Source: M3007 sp964484205 (GTDB taxonomy: Bacteria; Bacteroidota; Bacteroidia; Chitinophagales; Saprospiraceae). From it: a DNA stretch of 64,000 nucleotides. Made by a program: the position numbers and the translations under genes. Every line of letters begins with the position of its first letter. The stretch's first letter is position 1. This document shows positions 7,161-14,879 of the stretch, piece by piece. Below the pieces are notes generated by a model. It was not told the DNA's origin, did not search any database, and worked only from the letters and a program-made list of their open reading frames with translations. The DNA is taken from NCBI GenBank assembly GCA_964484205.1, contig CAZAEZ010000003.1:62001-126000 (forward strand). The letters run 5' to 3'.

Positions 7161-8222
7161 ATGAAACGCAATCTTTCCTTTTTTGTCCTGCTCGCCCTGC
7201 TGGGTCTTCAAAACTGTCAAAAAGACACGACCAGTCCTGCTGATGCTCTTAAACCGGTCGATATGGTTGCCGGCAACCGCGCAACAGTCACCGTGCCAGG
7301 CGGTTCCAACGATGCGCTCGCTGCGGCCATTGCGCAAGCGGGCCCGGGCGGCACGGTCATTCTTGCTGCCGGTGCGCATACCGAATCCGGCACCGTGACC
7401 ATCGGACACAAGATCACCCTGAAGGGAGAGCCCGGCGCCATTCTTCGGGTAAGCACTACACCGGGTTATGCTATCGTGCCGGCATTGCACGTGCTGAACG
7501 CACCGGCCACAAAGATCACCGGTATCGACCTGCGCACACCGACCGCCGACCCGGGTGGCGGCGGCATCTTAATTGAGGATTCGGATCGCACGGAAGTAAA
7601 AAACTGTGCGATCGACAATTACCAGTTCAGTGTGCTGGTGGAACAGTCGGACAACTGCATTATTGAGGGCAACACAATTACCAGTACCACTGCCTGGCAA
7701 GTTGGCGCCCTGCCGGAAGCGCATGGCGTAGTCATTATTAATGGTAAAAATGCCAAGGTCAACAACAACGACGTATCGGGCGCCCTCTTTGGCATTTGGG
7801 CCTGCGATAAAAACGGCCACTACAAAAACAACAATGCCCACAACAACTTCATCGGCCTCATCCTGTGCAAAGTGCCCGACAACGCACTCGGGCTGCCCGA
7901 CGGCTCCACCACCGGCGCCCAGTTTTCCGCAACCAGTTGCAAGGTGCTGGACAACAATGCCCACAACAATTTCGACGCGGGCTACCTGGTCATTGACGGC
8001 GCCACGAAAAATGTGCTGCTCGGCAACGCCGCAGCCAACAACGGCACCTACGACATCGAGCTCGTCGGCGATTCCTATCGCTTCGGCTTTTTAACCCCCA
8101 CCAGTGTGGACAACCTGGTCAATTGCGGGCCCAACAGCAGCCTGTTGGTCAAAGATTGCGGCGTGAGCAACACGGTGATTGGCGGGGTGCATGTGGATAC
8201 GAATGTGGATCCTTGTTTTTAG
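7161..8222 (+). CDS. Right-handed beta-helix lipoprotein
   Basis: The ATG at 7161 gives a 353-residue protein with a lipoprotein signal peptide ending LLGLQNC, then a Ser/Thr linker. Residues from about 60 on have the periodic pattern of a parallel beta-helix (PbH1 repeats): GTVILAAGAHTESG, ATKITGIDL, GGGILIEDSDRTEVKNC, NCIIEGNTI, AKVNNNDVSG, HYKNNNAHNN, CKVLDNNAHNN. Such folds occur in pectate-lyase-like enzymes and carbohydrate-binding surface proteins; the first half resembles the usual N-terminal GGTVxLxxG module. No catalytic site can be assigned. It is divergent from the sigma factor gene and followed by a hairpin. Confidence 0.82.
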   Translation: MKRNLSFFVLLALLGLQNCQKDTTSPADALKPVDMVAGNRATVTVPGGSNDALAAAIAQAGPGGTVILAAGAHTESGTVTIGHKITLKGEPGAILRVSTTPGYAIVPALHVLNAPATKITGIDLRTPTADPGGGGILIEDSDRTEVKNCAIDNYQFSVLVEQSDNCIIEGNTITSTTAWQVGALPEAHGVVIINGKNAKVNNNDVSGALFGIWACDKNGHYKNNNAHNNFIGLILCKVPDNALGLPDGSTTGAQFSATSCKVLDNNAHNNFDAGYLVIDGATKNVLLGNAAANNGTYDIELVGDSYRFGFLTPTSVDNLVNCGPNSSLLVKDCGVSNTVIGGVHVDTNVDPCF

Positions 8223-8289
8223 GTAGCGGCTGGTAAGCTTTTGGCCAAATGGAATATAATACATCTGAATCTTGGTACTTTTTATTGCC

Positions 8290-8320
8290 ATAGGCAGGCT
8301 CATTTGAAGGGCCTGCCTAT
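8290..8320 (+). terminator. Hairpin after the beta-helix gene
   Basis: ATAGGCAGGC (8290-8299) and GCCTGCCTAT (8311-8320) form a perfect 10-bp stem with an 11-base loop, followed by GTTTATTG. It is 68 bases after the stop codon and fits an intrinsic terminator, though the T-run is weak. Confidence 0.65.
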
Positions 8321-8388
8321 GTTTATTGTAACCGAATGCAGTTGGAGAACAAAAATTCAATGCCTTGATTAGGCCACAGCTTTATTGC

Positions 8389-8396
8389 TATATTTG
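8389..8396 (+). promoter_or_regulatory. Putative -7 box (TATATTTG) for the CHAT gene
   Basis: TATATTTG matches TAnnTTTG, with a TTG 21 bases before it (8365-8367) as a possible -33 element. It is 22 bases before the start codon, so the leader would be very short. Confidence 0.6.
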
Positions 8397-8418
8397 AGAA
8401 GACCAAAAATGAAAAACT

Positions 8419-11400
8419 ATGAAAATAAACGCCTTTGCCCGAACCCTGTTTCTTCTGCTACTACCCTCCTTGCTAAGCACCTGCACATCGCCGCTAGTCC
8501 CGGAAGACGCCGGGCTGGAACCAGAAGTTCAGCCCGTTAAATATGATCCCACGCAATACACCGCAGATTCATTGAAATTAATAGAGCTGTATGATACGCT
8601 CTGGGATTACTCACACTCCCGTAAATATGAAAAACTTCTAAAAACTGGCCGAGAAATCGTTCTTCTCGGAAAAAAAACATTAGCCCAGCGATATGATTCT
8701 GTATTATACGAAGTGTATGCACATTCATATTCAGGAATAGGAGGCGGGTTGAGATCGCAAGGCTATTATGACGAAGGCTTGGAGTATTCTAAAAAGTCAT
8801 TCGAATTGATAAGCGCCAAATTTGGTGAGAATCACGTCCGAAACACCCATATATGTGTAAGCCTCGCTTTAAATTATATCGATAGAGGTGATTTTGATCA
8901 AGCCATTGAATACCTGCATAGAAGTCTAAACATCATGCACATCGTTTATCCACCCGGTTATGGTGCCTTTTTCAATGGCAACTCCAATTTATCAAGGGCT
9001 TACACGGACAAAAAAGACTTCGAAAAAGCAGTGTATTACGGTAAAAGATTGGATAAATTAATTTTAAGGTCGAATATCCCTGCCTTCCTTCCAATGTCCC
9101 AATTCAATTTAGTTCGCATTTATTTAAAAAGTAGAGACTTAGAATCTGCATTAAAACATGCAAAAATTGCTTATTCAAGAAGTTTGCCGGAGTCGGAACA
9201 CAAAAAGATAAACTTATTACAATGTAATTTTTTATTTGGCGTGATTTACAGCCAATTGGGCGAATACTCTAAAGCCGATATGCATTTACAAGCCTGTGTG
9301 GCGGGCATAAATACCTTACCAGACAGCAATATAGTTTTATGGGGAACATCCGTCGGAGATATTTTATTTGAGCTTGGTTTTTTAGCCAATAAAATGAAAA
9401 AACCAGCATTGGCCCGTACCTATTTTAAAAATGCACAAACAGCCTGGAAAAATCTTTTTGGAGCAAATTCAAAACATATTACCAATCAATTCTCGGAAAA
9501 AACAATCTTTTCTGGCATCGCAGATAGTCATCTACTAGAAGGTGATTTCGAAACAGCCCTGCAGCAATATCAATCCGGTTTAACATTCTTAAACCCCTCT
9601 TTTAAACCTGCATCTATCTATGCCAACCCCCAATTGAATGAATTGGCCCTGACAGAAGATGCCTTCCAATTACTCAATGAAAAAAGAGACGCCTGGCGTC
9701 AGTACGCAGAATATTCTGGTAAGGCAGAACATTGGCAGGCTTGTTTTGAAACCGCCCAACTGACGATGCAATTCGTTAATCAGATGCGGGAAAGTTATAA
9801 GTGGGAAGGTTCGAAACAATACCTCTCTGCCCAAGCGACTCCGGCATTACAACAAGCCCTGGAAATTGGACTTGAATACCAAAAATCAATGAGCAACGTA
9901 ACGCTTATTGGCGATTTTTTCAAACTAATAGAACAAAACAAGGCAGTCACTTTGCGCGAAGCCGTCCGGGATAAAACAATACACTACGGCGGCAACTTGC
10001 CAGAATGGGCGGTGCATTATGAAGACTCCCTCAAACAAGCCCTCCGGTTTGCCCAGGAAATACTTGTAGAACAACAACGTAAAAAAAACGACGCTGACTC
10101 TGTGCTGGTCCATAAATTACATACAAAACGCCTCCTGCTAAACGAATCACTGGATTCGCTAAAACAAGTAATCAAAAAACAGTATCCAGAGTATTACAAA
10201 TTACAATTCCAACTGGCAGACCATTCCATTGAAGAGATAAAGGACCAGGCCCTGCAAAGCAACGCCGCCTTAGTCGAATACTTCTGGACCGACTCCGCCC
10301 TGTATGCCGTGTTCATTTCCAAACAATCAAGTCAATTTCGATTCATCCCGCTAAACCGGTATCTGTATAAAGCACTGGAATCTGTTAAACAACTGAGCCC
10401 GGCAACCAAAATCCAATCCTTCACCCACGCTACCCGCACTCTCTACACCCAACTCCTCGCCCCAGTTCTCCCCACCGACCAACCCATCGACAAACTCATC
10501 ATCATCCCCGACGGCCCCCTCGGCAACCTCCCCTTCCAACTCCTGCTCGAAAAAGACCCCGACCCCGCTACTCTCGCCGCCGAAAACTGGCGCGAGCTCC
10601 CTTACCTCCTCAAATCCAAAACCATCCGCTACGAATACTCCGCAGCCCTGCTGCTCGACAAACAGCCCAAACACAAAAAGGGAACCTTCTACGCCGGCTT
10701 TGCCCCCGCCTTCAGCGGTCAGCCGCTGAATTCGCGCGGACTCGACAGCGCCGTGCTTTCCCGCGCCTTCCCGTACTGGCGCGGCGGCGACGCGGTGCCC
10801 GACCTCAAATTCAACCGCCCCGAAGTACAGGCCGTTGCCGAATTGATCGGCGGAACCCCTTACCTCGGCACCACAGCCACGGAAAACAACTTTAAACAGT
10901 TTGCCCCGGGTTCCAGCATCCTCCACCTCGCCACGCACGCCTGCGCCGACGATCAGGATCCCCTGTACTCTCAAATTCTATTCGCCCCCACGCCTGGCGA
11001 TTCCACCCAAGACGGCGCGCTCCACGCCTACGAACTCTACAACATGCACCTCAACGCCGACCTCGCCGTACTCAGCGCCTGCCAAACCGGCGCCGGCCGC
11101 ATCCAGCGCGGCGAAGGCATTATGAGCCTCTCCCGCGCCTTCAAATACGCCGGTTGTCCCAATATTGTCATGAGTTTGTGGAACGCTAACGACGCTGCTT
11201 CAAAAGATATCATGTTCGGCTTTTTCAAAAACCTGAAAGCCGGCCTGGGCAAAGCCGAAGCCCTTAGCCGCGCCCAACGCGACTACCTCGCCAAAGCTAC
11301 CCTCGCGGAAGCCCACCCCAGCCGTTGGGCCACGTTTGTCCTTTTCGGCGATGATGAACCGGTCGGGTTCGAGTCGGAGAAATGGTTGGTGGCATTGCTG

Positions 11401-11457
11401 ACGCTGGCACTTTGTACCTTGATCGTGTATTTGTTTTTTTTGCGGGCTAAAACCTGA
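8419..11457 (+). CDS. TPR and CHAT-domain (caspase-like) protein, membrane-anchored
   Basis: A 1012-residue protein. The N-terminus is a signal peptide with a loose lipobox (LLSTC). Residues about 60-480 hold TPR-like helical pairs. The C-terminal CHAT domain (about 640-985) belongs to the caspase/HetF peptidase class and keeps the predicted dyad: His840 in LHLATHA and Cys888 in LSACQTG, followed by GEGIMSLSRAFKYAG and the usual MSLWNANDAAS. A membrane helix at about 987-1006 ends the protein, with tail RAKT. CHAT proteases in other systems cleave partner proteins on a TPR-sensed signal; the target is unknown here. The first two thirds are visibly A/T-richer than the CHAT part from about 10430 on. 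Stop codon lies in an inverted repeat. Confidence 0.9.
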   Translation: MKINAFARTLFLLLLPSLLSTCTSPLVPEDAGLEPEVQPVKYDPTQYTADSLKLIELYDTLWDYSHSRKYEKLLKTGREIVLLGKKTLAQRYDSVLYEVYAHSYSGIGGGLRSQGYYDEGLEYSKKSFELISAKFGENHVRNTHICVSLALNYIDRGDFDQAIEYLHRSLNIMHIVYPPGYGAFFNGNSNLSRAYTDKKDFEKAVYYGKRLDKLILRSNIPAFLPMSQFNLVRIYLKSRDLESALKHAKIAYSRSLPESEHKKINLLQCNFLFGVIYSQLGEYSKADMHLQACVAGINTLPDSNIVLWGTSVGDILFELGFLANKMKKPALARTYFKNAQTAWKNLFGANSKHITNQFSEKTIFSGIADSHLLEGDFETALQQYQSGLTFLNPSFKPASIYANPQLNELALTEDAFQLLNEKRDAWRQYAEYSGKAEHWQACFETAQLTMQFVNQMRESYKWEGSKQYLSAQATPALQQALEIGLEYQKSMSNVTLIGDFFKLIEQNKAVTLREAVRDKTIHYGGNLPEWAVHYEDSLKQALRFAQEILVEQQRKKNDADSVLVHKLHTKRLLLNESLDSLKQVIKKQYPEYYKLQFQLADHSIEEIKDQALQSNAALVEYFWTDSALYAVFISKQSSQFRFIPLNRYLYKALESVKQLSPATKIQSFTHATRTLYTQLLAPVLPTDQPIDKLIIIPDGPLGNLPFQLLLEKDPDPATLAAENWRELPYLLKSKTIRYEYSAALLLDKQPKHKKGTFYAGFAPAFSGQPLNSRGLDSAVLSRAFPYWRGGDAVPDLKFNRPEVQAVAELIGGTPYLGTTATENNFKQFAPGSSILHLATHACADDQDPLYSQILFAPTPGDSTQDGALHAYELYNMHLNADLAVLSACQTGAGRIQRGEGIMSLSRAFKYAGCPNIVMSLWNANDAASKDIMFGFFKNLKAGLGKAEALSRAQRDYLAKATLAEAHPSRWATFVLFGDDEPVGFESEKWLVALLTLALCTLIVYLFFLRAKT

Positions 11458-11526
11458 CAGGTCATTTTTTAACAAAAACGGAGCGCTGATGCGCTCCGTT
11501 TTTGTTAAAAAATGACCTGTCAGGTT
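11451..11526. terminator. 36-bp perfect inverted repeat of the AACCTGACAGGTC family, shared gene ends
   Basis: Arms 11451-11486 and 11491-11526 are perfect reverse complements around the loop TGAT. The outer part AACCTGACAGGTC equals that of the element at 5486-5566, the inner part (AACAAAAACGGAGCGC) is different. It contains the stop codon of the CHAT gene and ends in that of lpxH, so it serves as a bidirectional terminator. Confidence 0.9.
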
Positions 11527-12298
11527 AGTCATTCCGCACCGCCTCCCCTTCCCGTTCAAAAAAACGCAGTTCAAGTTCAACACCATCAAAAACAGCATAG
11601 GAATTGGAAAACAGCCATTCGCCTAAATTCACATACCGGCTGCGGCCGTTTTTCAGGCGCCAGTCGATCGGCAAATGCCGGTGGCCAAAAATGAAATAGT
11701 CCGGCTCGATACCCTGATCAAGCTTTCGGTGACAATACTGTAACAGCCATTCCTTTTGCTCCCCCATCCAGGCGCGTTCTTCCGGCGGCATGGCCTCCCG
11801 GCTTTTTTGGGAGGAATAACCCCCCAGGCGCATGCCCATATCCGGATGCAACCAGTTGAACAGCCACTGGCTGAACGGGTGGGTAAACACTTTTTTCATG
11901 CGTTTATACCCCCGGTCGTTGGGACCCAGGCCGTCGCCATGGCCGACAAAAAACTGCTTGCCGTTCAATTCAAATTGAATGGGTTTGTGGTACACCGGGA
12001 TGCCAAATTCCGCTTCGAAATAGCCGAACATCCACAGGTCGTGGTTGCCGGTAAATACATGGACGGGGACCCCAGCGTCGCGCACTTCGGCCAGCTTGCC
12101 CAAAAAGCGACTGAAGCCTTTGGGGATCACAGTTTTGTATTCAAACCAAAATTCAAACAAATCACCTACCAGGTAAATTGCAGCCGCTTCGGGCGCCACG
12201 GCGTCCAGCCAGCGCACCACCTGGCGTTCGCGTTCGCGGGCCGGCAGGCGGCCGTCGATACCCAGGTGAAAGTCGGAAGCGAAGAATGTTTTTTTCAT
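11525..12298 (-). CDS. lpxH: UDP-2,3-diacylglucosamine diphosphatase
   Basis: LpxH hydrolyses UDP-2,3-diacylglucosamine to lipid X in lipid A synthesis, at the inner face of the inner membrane. The 257-residue product has the calcineurin-like metallophosphatase motifs in order: ASDFHLG (7-13), GDLFEFW, TGNHD, VGHGDG and FGHRHLP, which supply the two-metal site. The start is the ATG at 12298, just after a hairpin with GGAGG; upstream in-frame codons would run through that hairpin. It is divergent from hldD, another LPS gene. The last two codons ND lie in the inverted repeat at 11451-11526. Bacteroidota LpxH proteins have this length; confidence is high, though paralogous phosphoesterases exist. 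Confidence 0.88.
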   Translation of the reverse strand: MKKTFFASDFHLGIDGRLPARERERQVVRWLDAVAPEAAAIYLVGDLFEFWFEYKTVIPKGFSRFLGKLAEVRDAGVPVHVFTGNHDLWMFGYFEAEFGIPVYHKPIQFELNGKQFFVGHGDGLGPNDRGYKRMKKVFTHPFSQWLFNWLHPDMGMRLGGYSSQKSREAMPPEERAWMGEQKEWLLQYCHRKLDQGIEPDYFIFGHRHLPIDWRLKNGRSRYVNLGEWLFSNSYAVFDGVELELRFFEREGEAVRND

Positions 12299-12302
12299 GT
12301 AC

Positions 12303-12321
12303 AGCGAACCTCCGGTTCGCT
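12303..12321 (-). promoter_or_regulatory. Hairpin with GGAGG just before the lpxH start
   Basis: On the minus strand AGCGAACC-GGA-GGTTCGCT forms an 8-bp stem with a 3-base loop, 4 bases before the ATG at 12298. GGAGG, a perfect Shine-Dalgarno core, sits in loop and stem. The same element stands before hldD at 12516-12532. Confidence 0.8.
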
Positions 12322-12401
12322 CAGTTTGATGGTGAACTGCCCGTTGTTCGTCCAACAGCATTGTTTTTCAAAAAAAATACCCAAACCGTTCATTGCGCGC
12401 G

Positions 12402-12409
12402 CAAAAGTA
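12402..12409 (-). promoter_or_regulatory. Putative -7 box (TACTTTTG) for lpxH
   Basis: TACTTTTG on the minus strand matches TAnnTTTG, about 104 bases before the lpxH start; the leader would contain the GGAGG hairpin. Confidence 0.6.
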
Positions 12410-12480
12410 GCACCTTCCCGGAAAACAAGATTACACGCAAAGGCAATGCAACAAAGACCGGGCTTCTGCTTTCGGACTGT

Positions 12481-12488
12481 TACCTTTG
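12481..12488 (+). promoter_or_regulatory. Putative -7 box (TACCTTTG) for hldD
   Basis: TACCTTTG matches TAnnTTTG, 50 bases before the hldD start. With the lpxH box it makes a divergent promoter pair in this 239-bp intergenic region. Confidence 0.65.
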
Positions 12489-12515
12489 CGCGAACCATTT
12501 TTCAACTAAATAAAT

Positions 12516-12532
12516 GCGAACCGGAGGTTCGC
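12516..12532 (+). promoter_or_regulatory. Hairpin with GGAGG just before the hldD start
   Basis: GCGAACC-GGA-GGTTCGC, a 7-bp stem with 3-base loop, 5 bases before the ATG at 12538. Sequence from the stem through TGCACATGAAAA is nearly identical to that before lpxH on the opposite strand. Confidence 0.8.
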
Positions 12533-12537
12533 TGCAC

Positions 12538-13518
12538 ATGAAAATAGTTACTGGCGCCGCCGGATTTATCGGCTCCTGCCTCGTTCGCCGCCTCAACGAA
12601 GCAGGGTACAACGACATCCTGGTCGTAGACGAGTTTAGTCGACCCGACAAACTCCGCAATCTCGAAGGCAAAAAAACACTGGAGAAAGTCCATCGCGATG
12701 AATTCATCAACTGGCTCGAAAAAAACCACGGCGATGTGGACGCCCTGTTTCACATTGGCGCACGCACCGACACCACGGAACTGAGCACCGCCATTTTTGA
12801 CCACCTGAACCTCAACTACAGCAAAGCGCTGTGGAATTTGTGTGCAACCCACCAGATCCCGTTTTACTACGCCAGCAGTGCCGCCACGTACGGTCTGGGT
12901 GAAAGCGGCTATTCCGACGACCATGCCACCATTCCAAACCTGAAACCCCTGAACCCCTACGGCCAAAGCAAACAGGATTTTGACCTTTGGGTGCTACAGG
13001 GTTTGCAGCAAGGCGTTGCTGCGCCAGCCAACTGGGCGGGTTTTAAGTTTTTCAACGTCTACGGCCCAAACGAATACCACAAGGCCCGGATGGCCTCCGT
13101 AATTTTTCATACCGCACGGCAAATCAAGGCTACCGGCGGCATGAAACTCTTCCGCTCGCACCGACCCGATTTCAAGGATGGCGAGCAAAGCCGCGACTTT
13201 ATTTATGTAAAAGACGTGGTGGATGTGCTGTTGCATTTTCTCGAAAAAAAACCACCGGCAGCCATCTACAACCTGGGCACCGGCAAGGCGCGCACTTTTC
13301 TCGACCTGGCCACCAATACCTTCCGGGCGCTGGACCTGGAGCCCAATATTTCGTTCATCGACACACCGGCCGACATCCGCGATACCTATCAGTACTATAC
13401 CCAGGCCGATATGGATAAACTGCGCACATTGGCCGGCTACCAGGCGCCGTTTTACAGTCTGGAGGCTGGTATTGACGACTACGTTAAAAGCTATTTGAAA
13501 ACCGAGCGTATCTGGTAG
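12538..13518 (+). CDS. hldD: ADP-L-glycero-D-manno-heptose 6-epimerase
   Basis: HldD (RfaD) epimerises ADP-heptose for the LPS inner core. The 326-residue product is a short-chain dehydrogenase/reductase epimerase: NADP-binding GAAGFIGS near the N-terminus, FHIGARTDTTE (typical for HldD), the active-site region YASSAATYGLGE and the YGQSK catalytic Tyr/Lys pair, then KFFNVYGPNEYHKARMASV and SRDFIYVKDVV. Length fits the family. The ATG at 12538 is chosen because family members start MKIVTGAAGFIGS. It is divergent from lpxH, another lipid A/LPS gene. Confidence in the family is very high; among sugar epimerases the ARTDTTE and NEYHK signatures favour HldD. Confidence 0.94.
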   Translation: MKIVTGAAGFIGSCLVRRLNEAGYNDILVVDEFSRPDKLRNLEGKKTLEKVHRDEFINWLEKNHGDVDALFHIGARTDTTELSTAIFDHLNLNYSKALWNLCATHQIPFYYASSAATYGLGESGYSDDHATIPNLKPLNPYGQSKQDFDLWVLQGLQQGVAAPANWAGFKFFNVYGPNEYHKARMASVIFHTARQIKATGGMKLFRSHRPDFKDGEQSRDFIYVKDVVDVLLHFLEKKPPAAIYNLGTGKARTFLDLATNTFRALDLEPNISFIDTPADIRDTYQYYTQADMDKLRTLAGYQAPFYSLEAGIDDYVKSYLKTERIW

Positions 13519-13525
13519 CCAGCGC

Positions 13526-14842
13526 TCAGTCGAACACTGCCACCACAATGCCCTCCGAGGATTTGATATTCCGGATATTCAGCACCCTTCCATTGAATAC
13601 CAGTGGAATAGTTGCCGCTTCTCCCGTTGGAAAATACATATCCACACCATTCAGAAATGGGAAATCCTTGAACATCCCAACCGGCGTCAGTGCTGTCCGG
13701 TTGTCGCCATCGTCATAAAAAAACCAGGCGATCGCAGTTTTATCCGCCGAAGCAAATGTGGCGTTAGACACTACAGCGCCAGCCACGGTCAGGCTGTCGC
13801 GGCCATAAACCACGGCTTTGCTTGCGGAAAACACCGTAAGCACCGTTTGGCTATCCGTATTTGGCAACCCTTTCAGTAAAAAACCGGCGAAAGAACCCGG
13901 TGGCGGAATGGCCCGGAGGTAAACCAGTGCATTGGAGTGCCGGAATCTTTCCCGAAAATAATGCACGTTCCGCCCCCCGGGATCGGGCGAAGTGGCTACA
14001 AATTCATACACACCGCCGCTGTCCACCTGCACCGGGCCCCAGCAGCCCAGCGAATCACTCGACAGTGATTGGAAGGGTTCGGAGGTCAGGCGTTTGCCAG
14101 AAACCGGATCCAACAGAAAAATATCTACCCGGGCATTTGCCAAAGGCCTGTTTTCTCCAAAATAAAGCACCTTGCCGGCGATATGTACAACAGCCTCCGG
14201 ATTGTTTGCCGCCGGCTTAGGCAACTCCTCCGGGTGAAAAAAAGCCCAAACCGCTTCAAAAGCGGCCCTCCCGGTGGCCACCTGGTAATGGTCGGCGCCA
14301 TGCAGCTGGCTATTTGTGGCGCCGGGAATAGTGCCGCTCCGGGCAACCTTGTCGTCTGCCGACCAAATGTTCAGGGTGGGCACCGAACCACCGGGGCCGG
14401 CAGGTCCGGACTGTGGCATCGAACCGATATGCACGTAGCGGTCGACTTTGGCTGCGCGGCCGGCATCGGAAAGATAGGAGTACCCCAGTCCGCCGCCGGC
14501 CGAATGCCCGAGTAGCCGCACTTTGGGCGCCCCGGTTTTCGCCCGTACTTGATCGATAAACGCGTCCAGCAAGGCAGTGTGGTTGGTCGTCGGGCTTAGC
14601 GTGTTCCAATCAAAGGCAAACAACAACCCGGTGGAGTAGCCATTGGCGGTAAATAGTTGCTGAAAGGATGCCCAGGTATCGCCCGAAGCAAGAAAACCGT
14701 GCACCATAACCACCGGGTAGCGGCAGCTGTCGCATTGAACGGGCAGGGGTAATTCTGATTTGGCGGGCAAGGGCACGTTGACCCCAGAGCCGGCAACCGC
14801 CAGAACTGCGCAAAACAGAAGTGCAACTAAAAATCGATGCAT
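13526..14842 (-). CDS. Secreted lipase/esterase, alpha/beta hydrolase with C-terminal beta domains
   Basis: A 438-residue protein with a cleavable signal peptide (about 1-19). The hydrolase domain (about 40-215) has oxyanion motif MVHGFLASGDTW, nucleophile Ser114 in LLGHSAGGG, acid in WSADDK (163/164) and His185 in HGADHYQ; this set resembles lipases of the Archaeoglobus/fungal class with an HGADH histidine motif. Residues from about 225 look like two beta-sandwich domains (HIAGKVLYFGENRPLANARVDIFL, like a carboxypeptidase-regulatory domain). Cysteine pair C37/C40 near the mature N-terminus. No T9SS tail is seen. It lies 7 bases from the convergent hldD stop. Confidence 0.85.
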   Translation of the reverse strand: MHRFLVALLFCAVLAVAGSGVNVPLPAKSELPLPVQCDSCRYPVVMVHGFLASGDTWASFQQLFTANGYSTGLLFAFDWNTLSPTTNHTALLDAFIDQVRAKTGAPKVRLLGHSAGGGLGYSYLSDAGRAAKVDRYVHIGSMPQSGPAGPGGSVPTLNIWSADDKVARSGTIPGATNSQLHGADHYQVATGRAAFEAVWAFFHPEELPKPAANNPEAVVHIAGKVLYFGENRPLANARVDIFLLDPVSGKRLTSEPFQSLSSDSLGCWGPVQVDSGGVYEFVATSPDPGGRNVHYFRERFRHSNALVYLRAIPPPGSFAGFLLKGLPNTDSQTVLTVFSASKAVVYGRDSLTVAGAVVSNATFASADKTAIAWFFYDDGDNRTALTPVGMFKDFPFLNGVDMYFPTGEAATIPLVFNGRVLNIRNIKSSEGIVVAVFD

Positions 14843-14879
14843 AAGGGCAAAAAAATATCTTTTTTAAATGAACCGGCAA

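Noticed and set aside
12299..12361. Upstream start for lpxH that includes the hairpin
   Set aside because: It would add residues not seen in LpxH proteins, and the same hairpin is non-coding before hldD.
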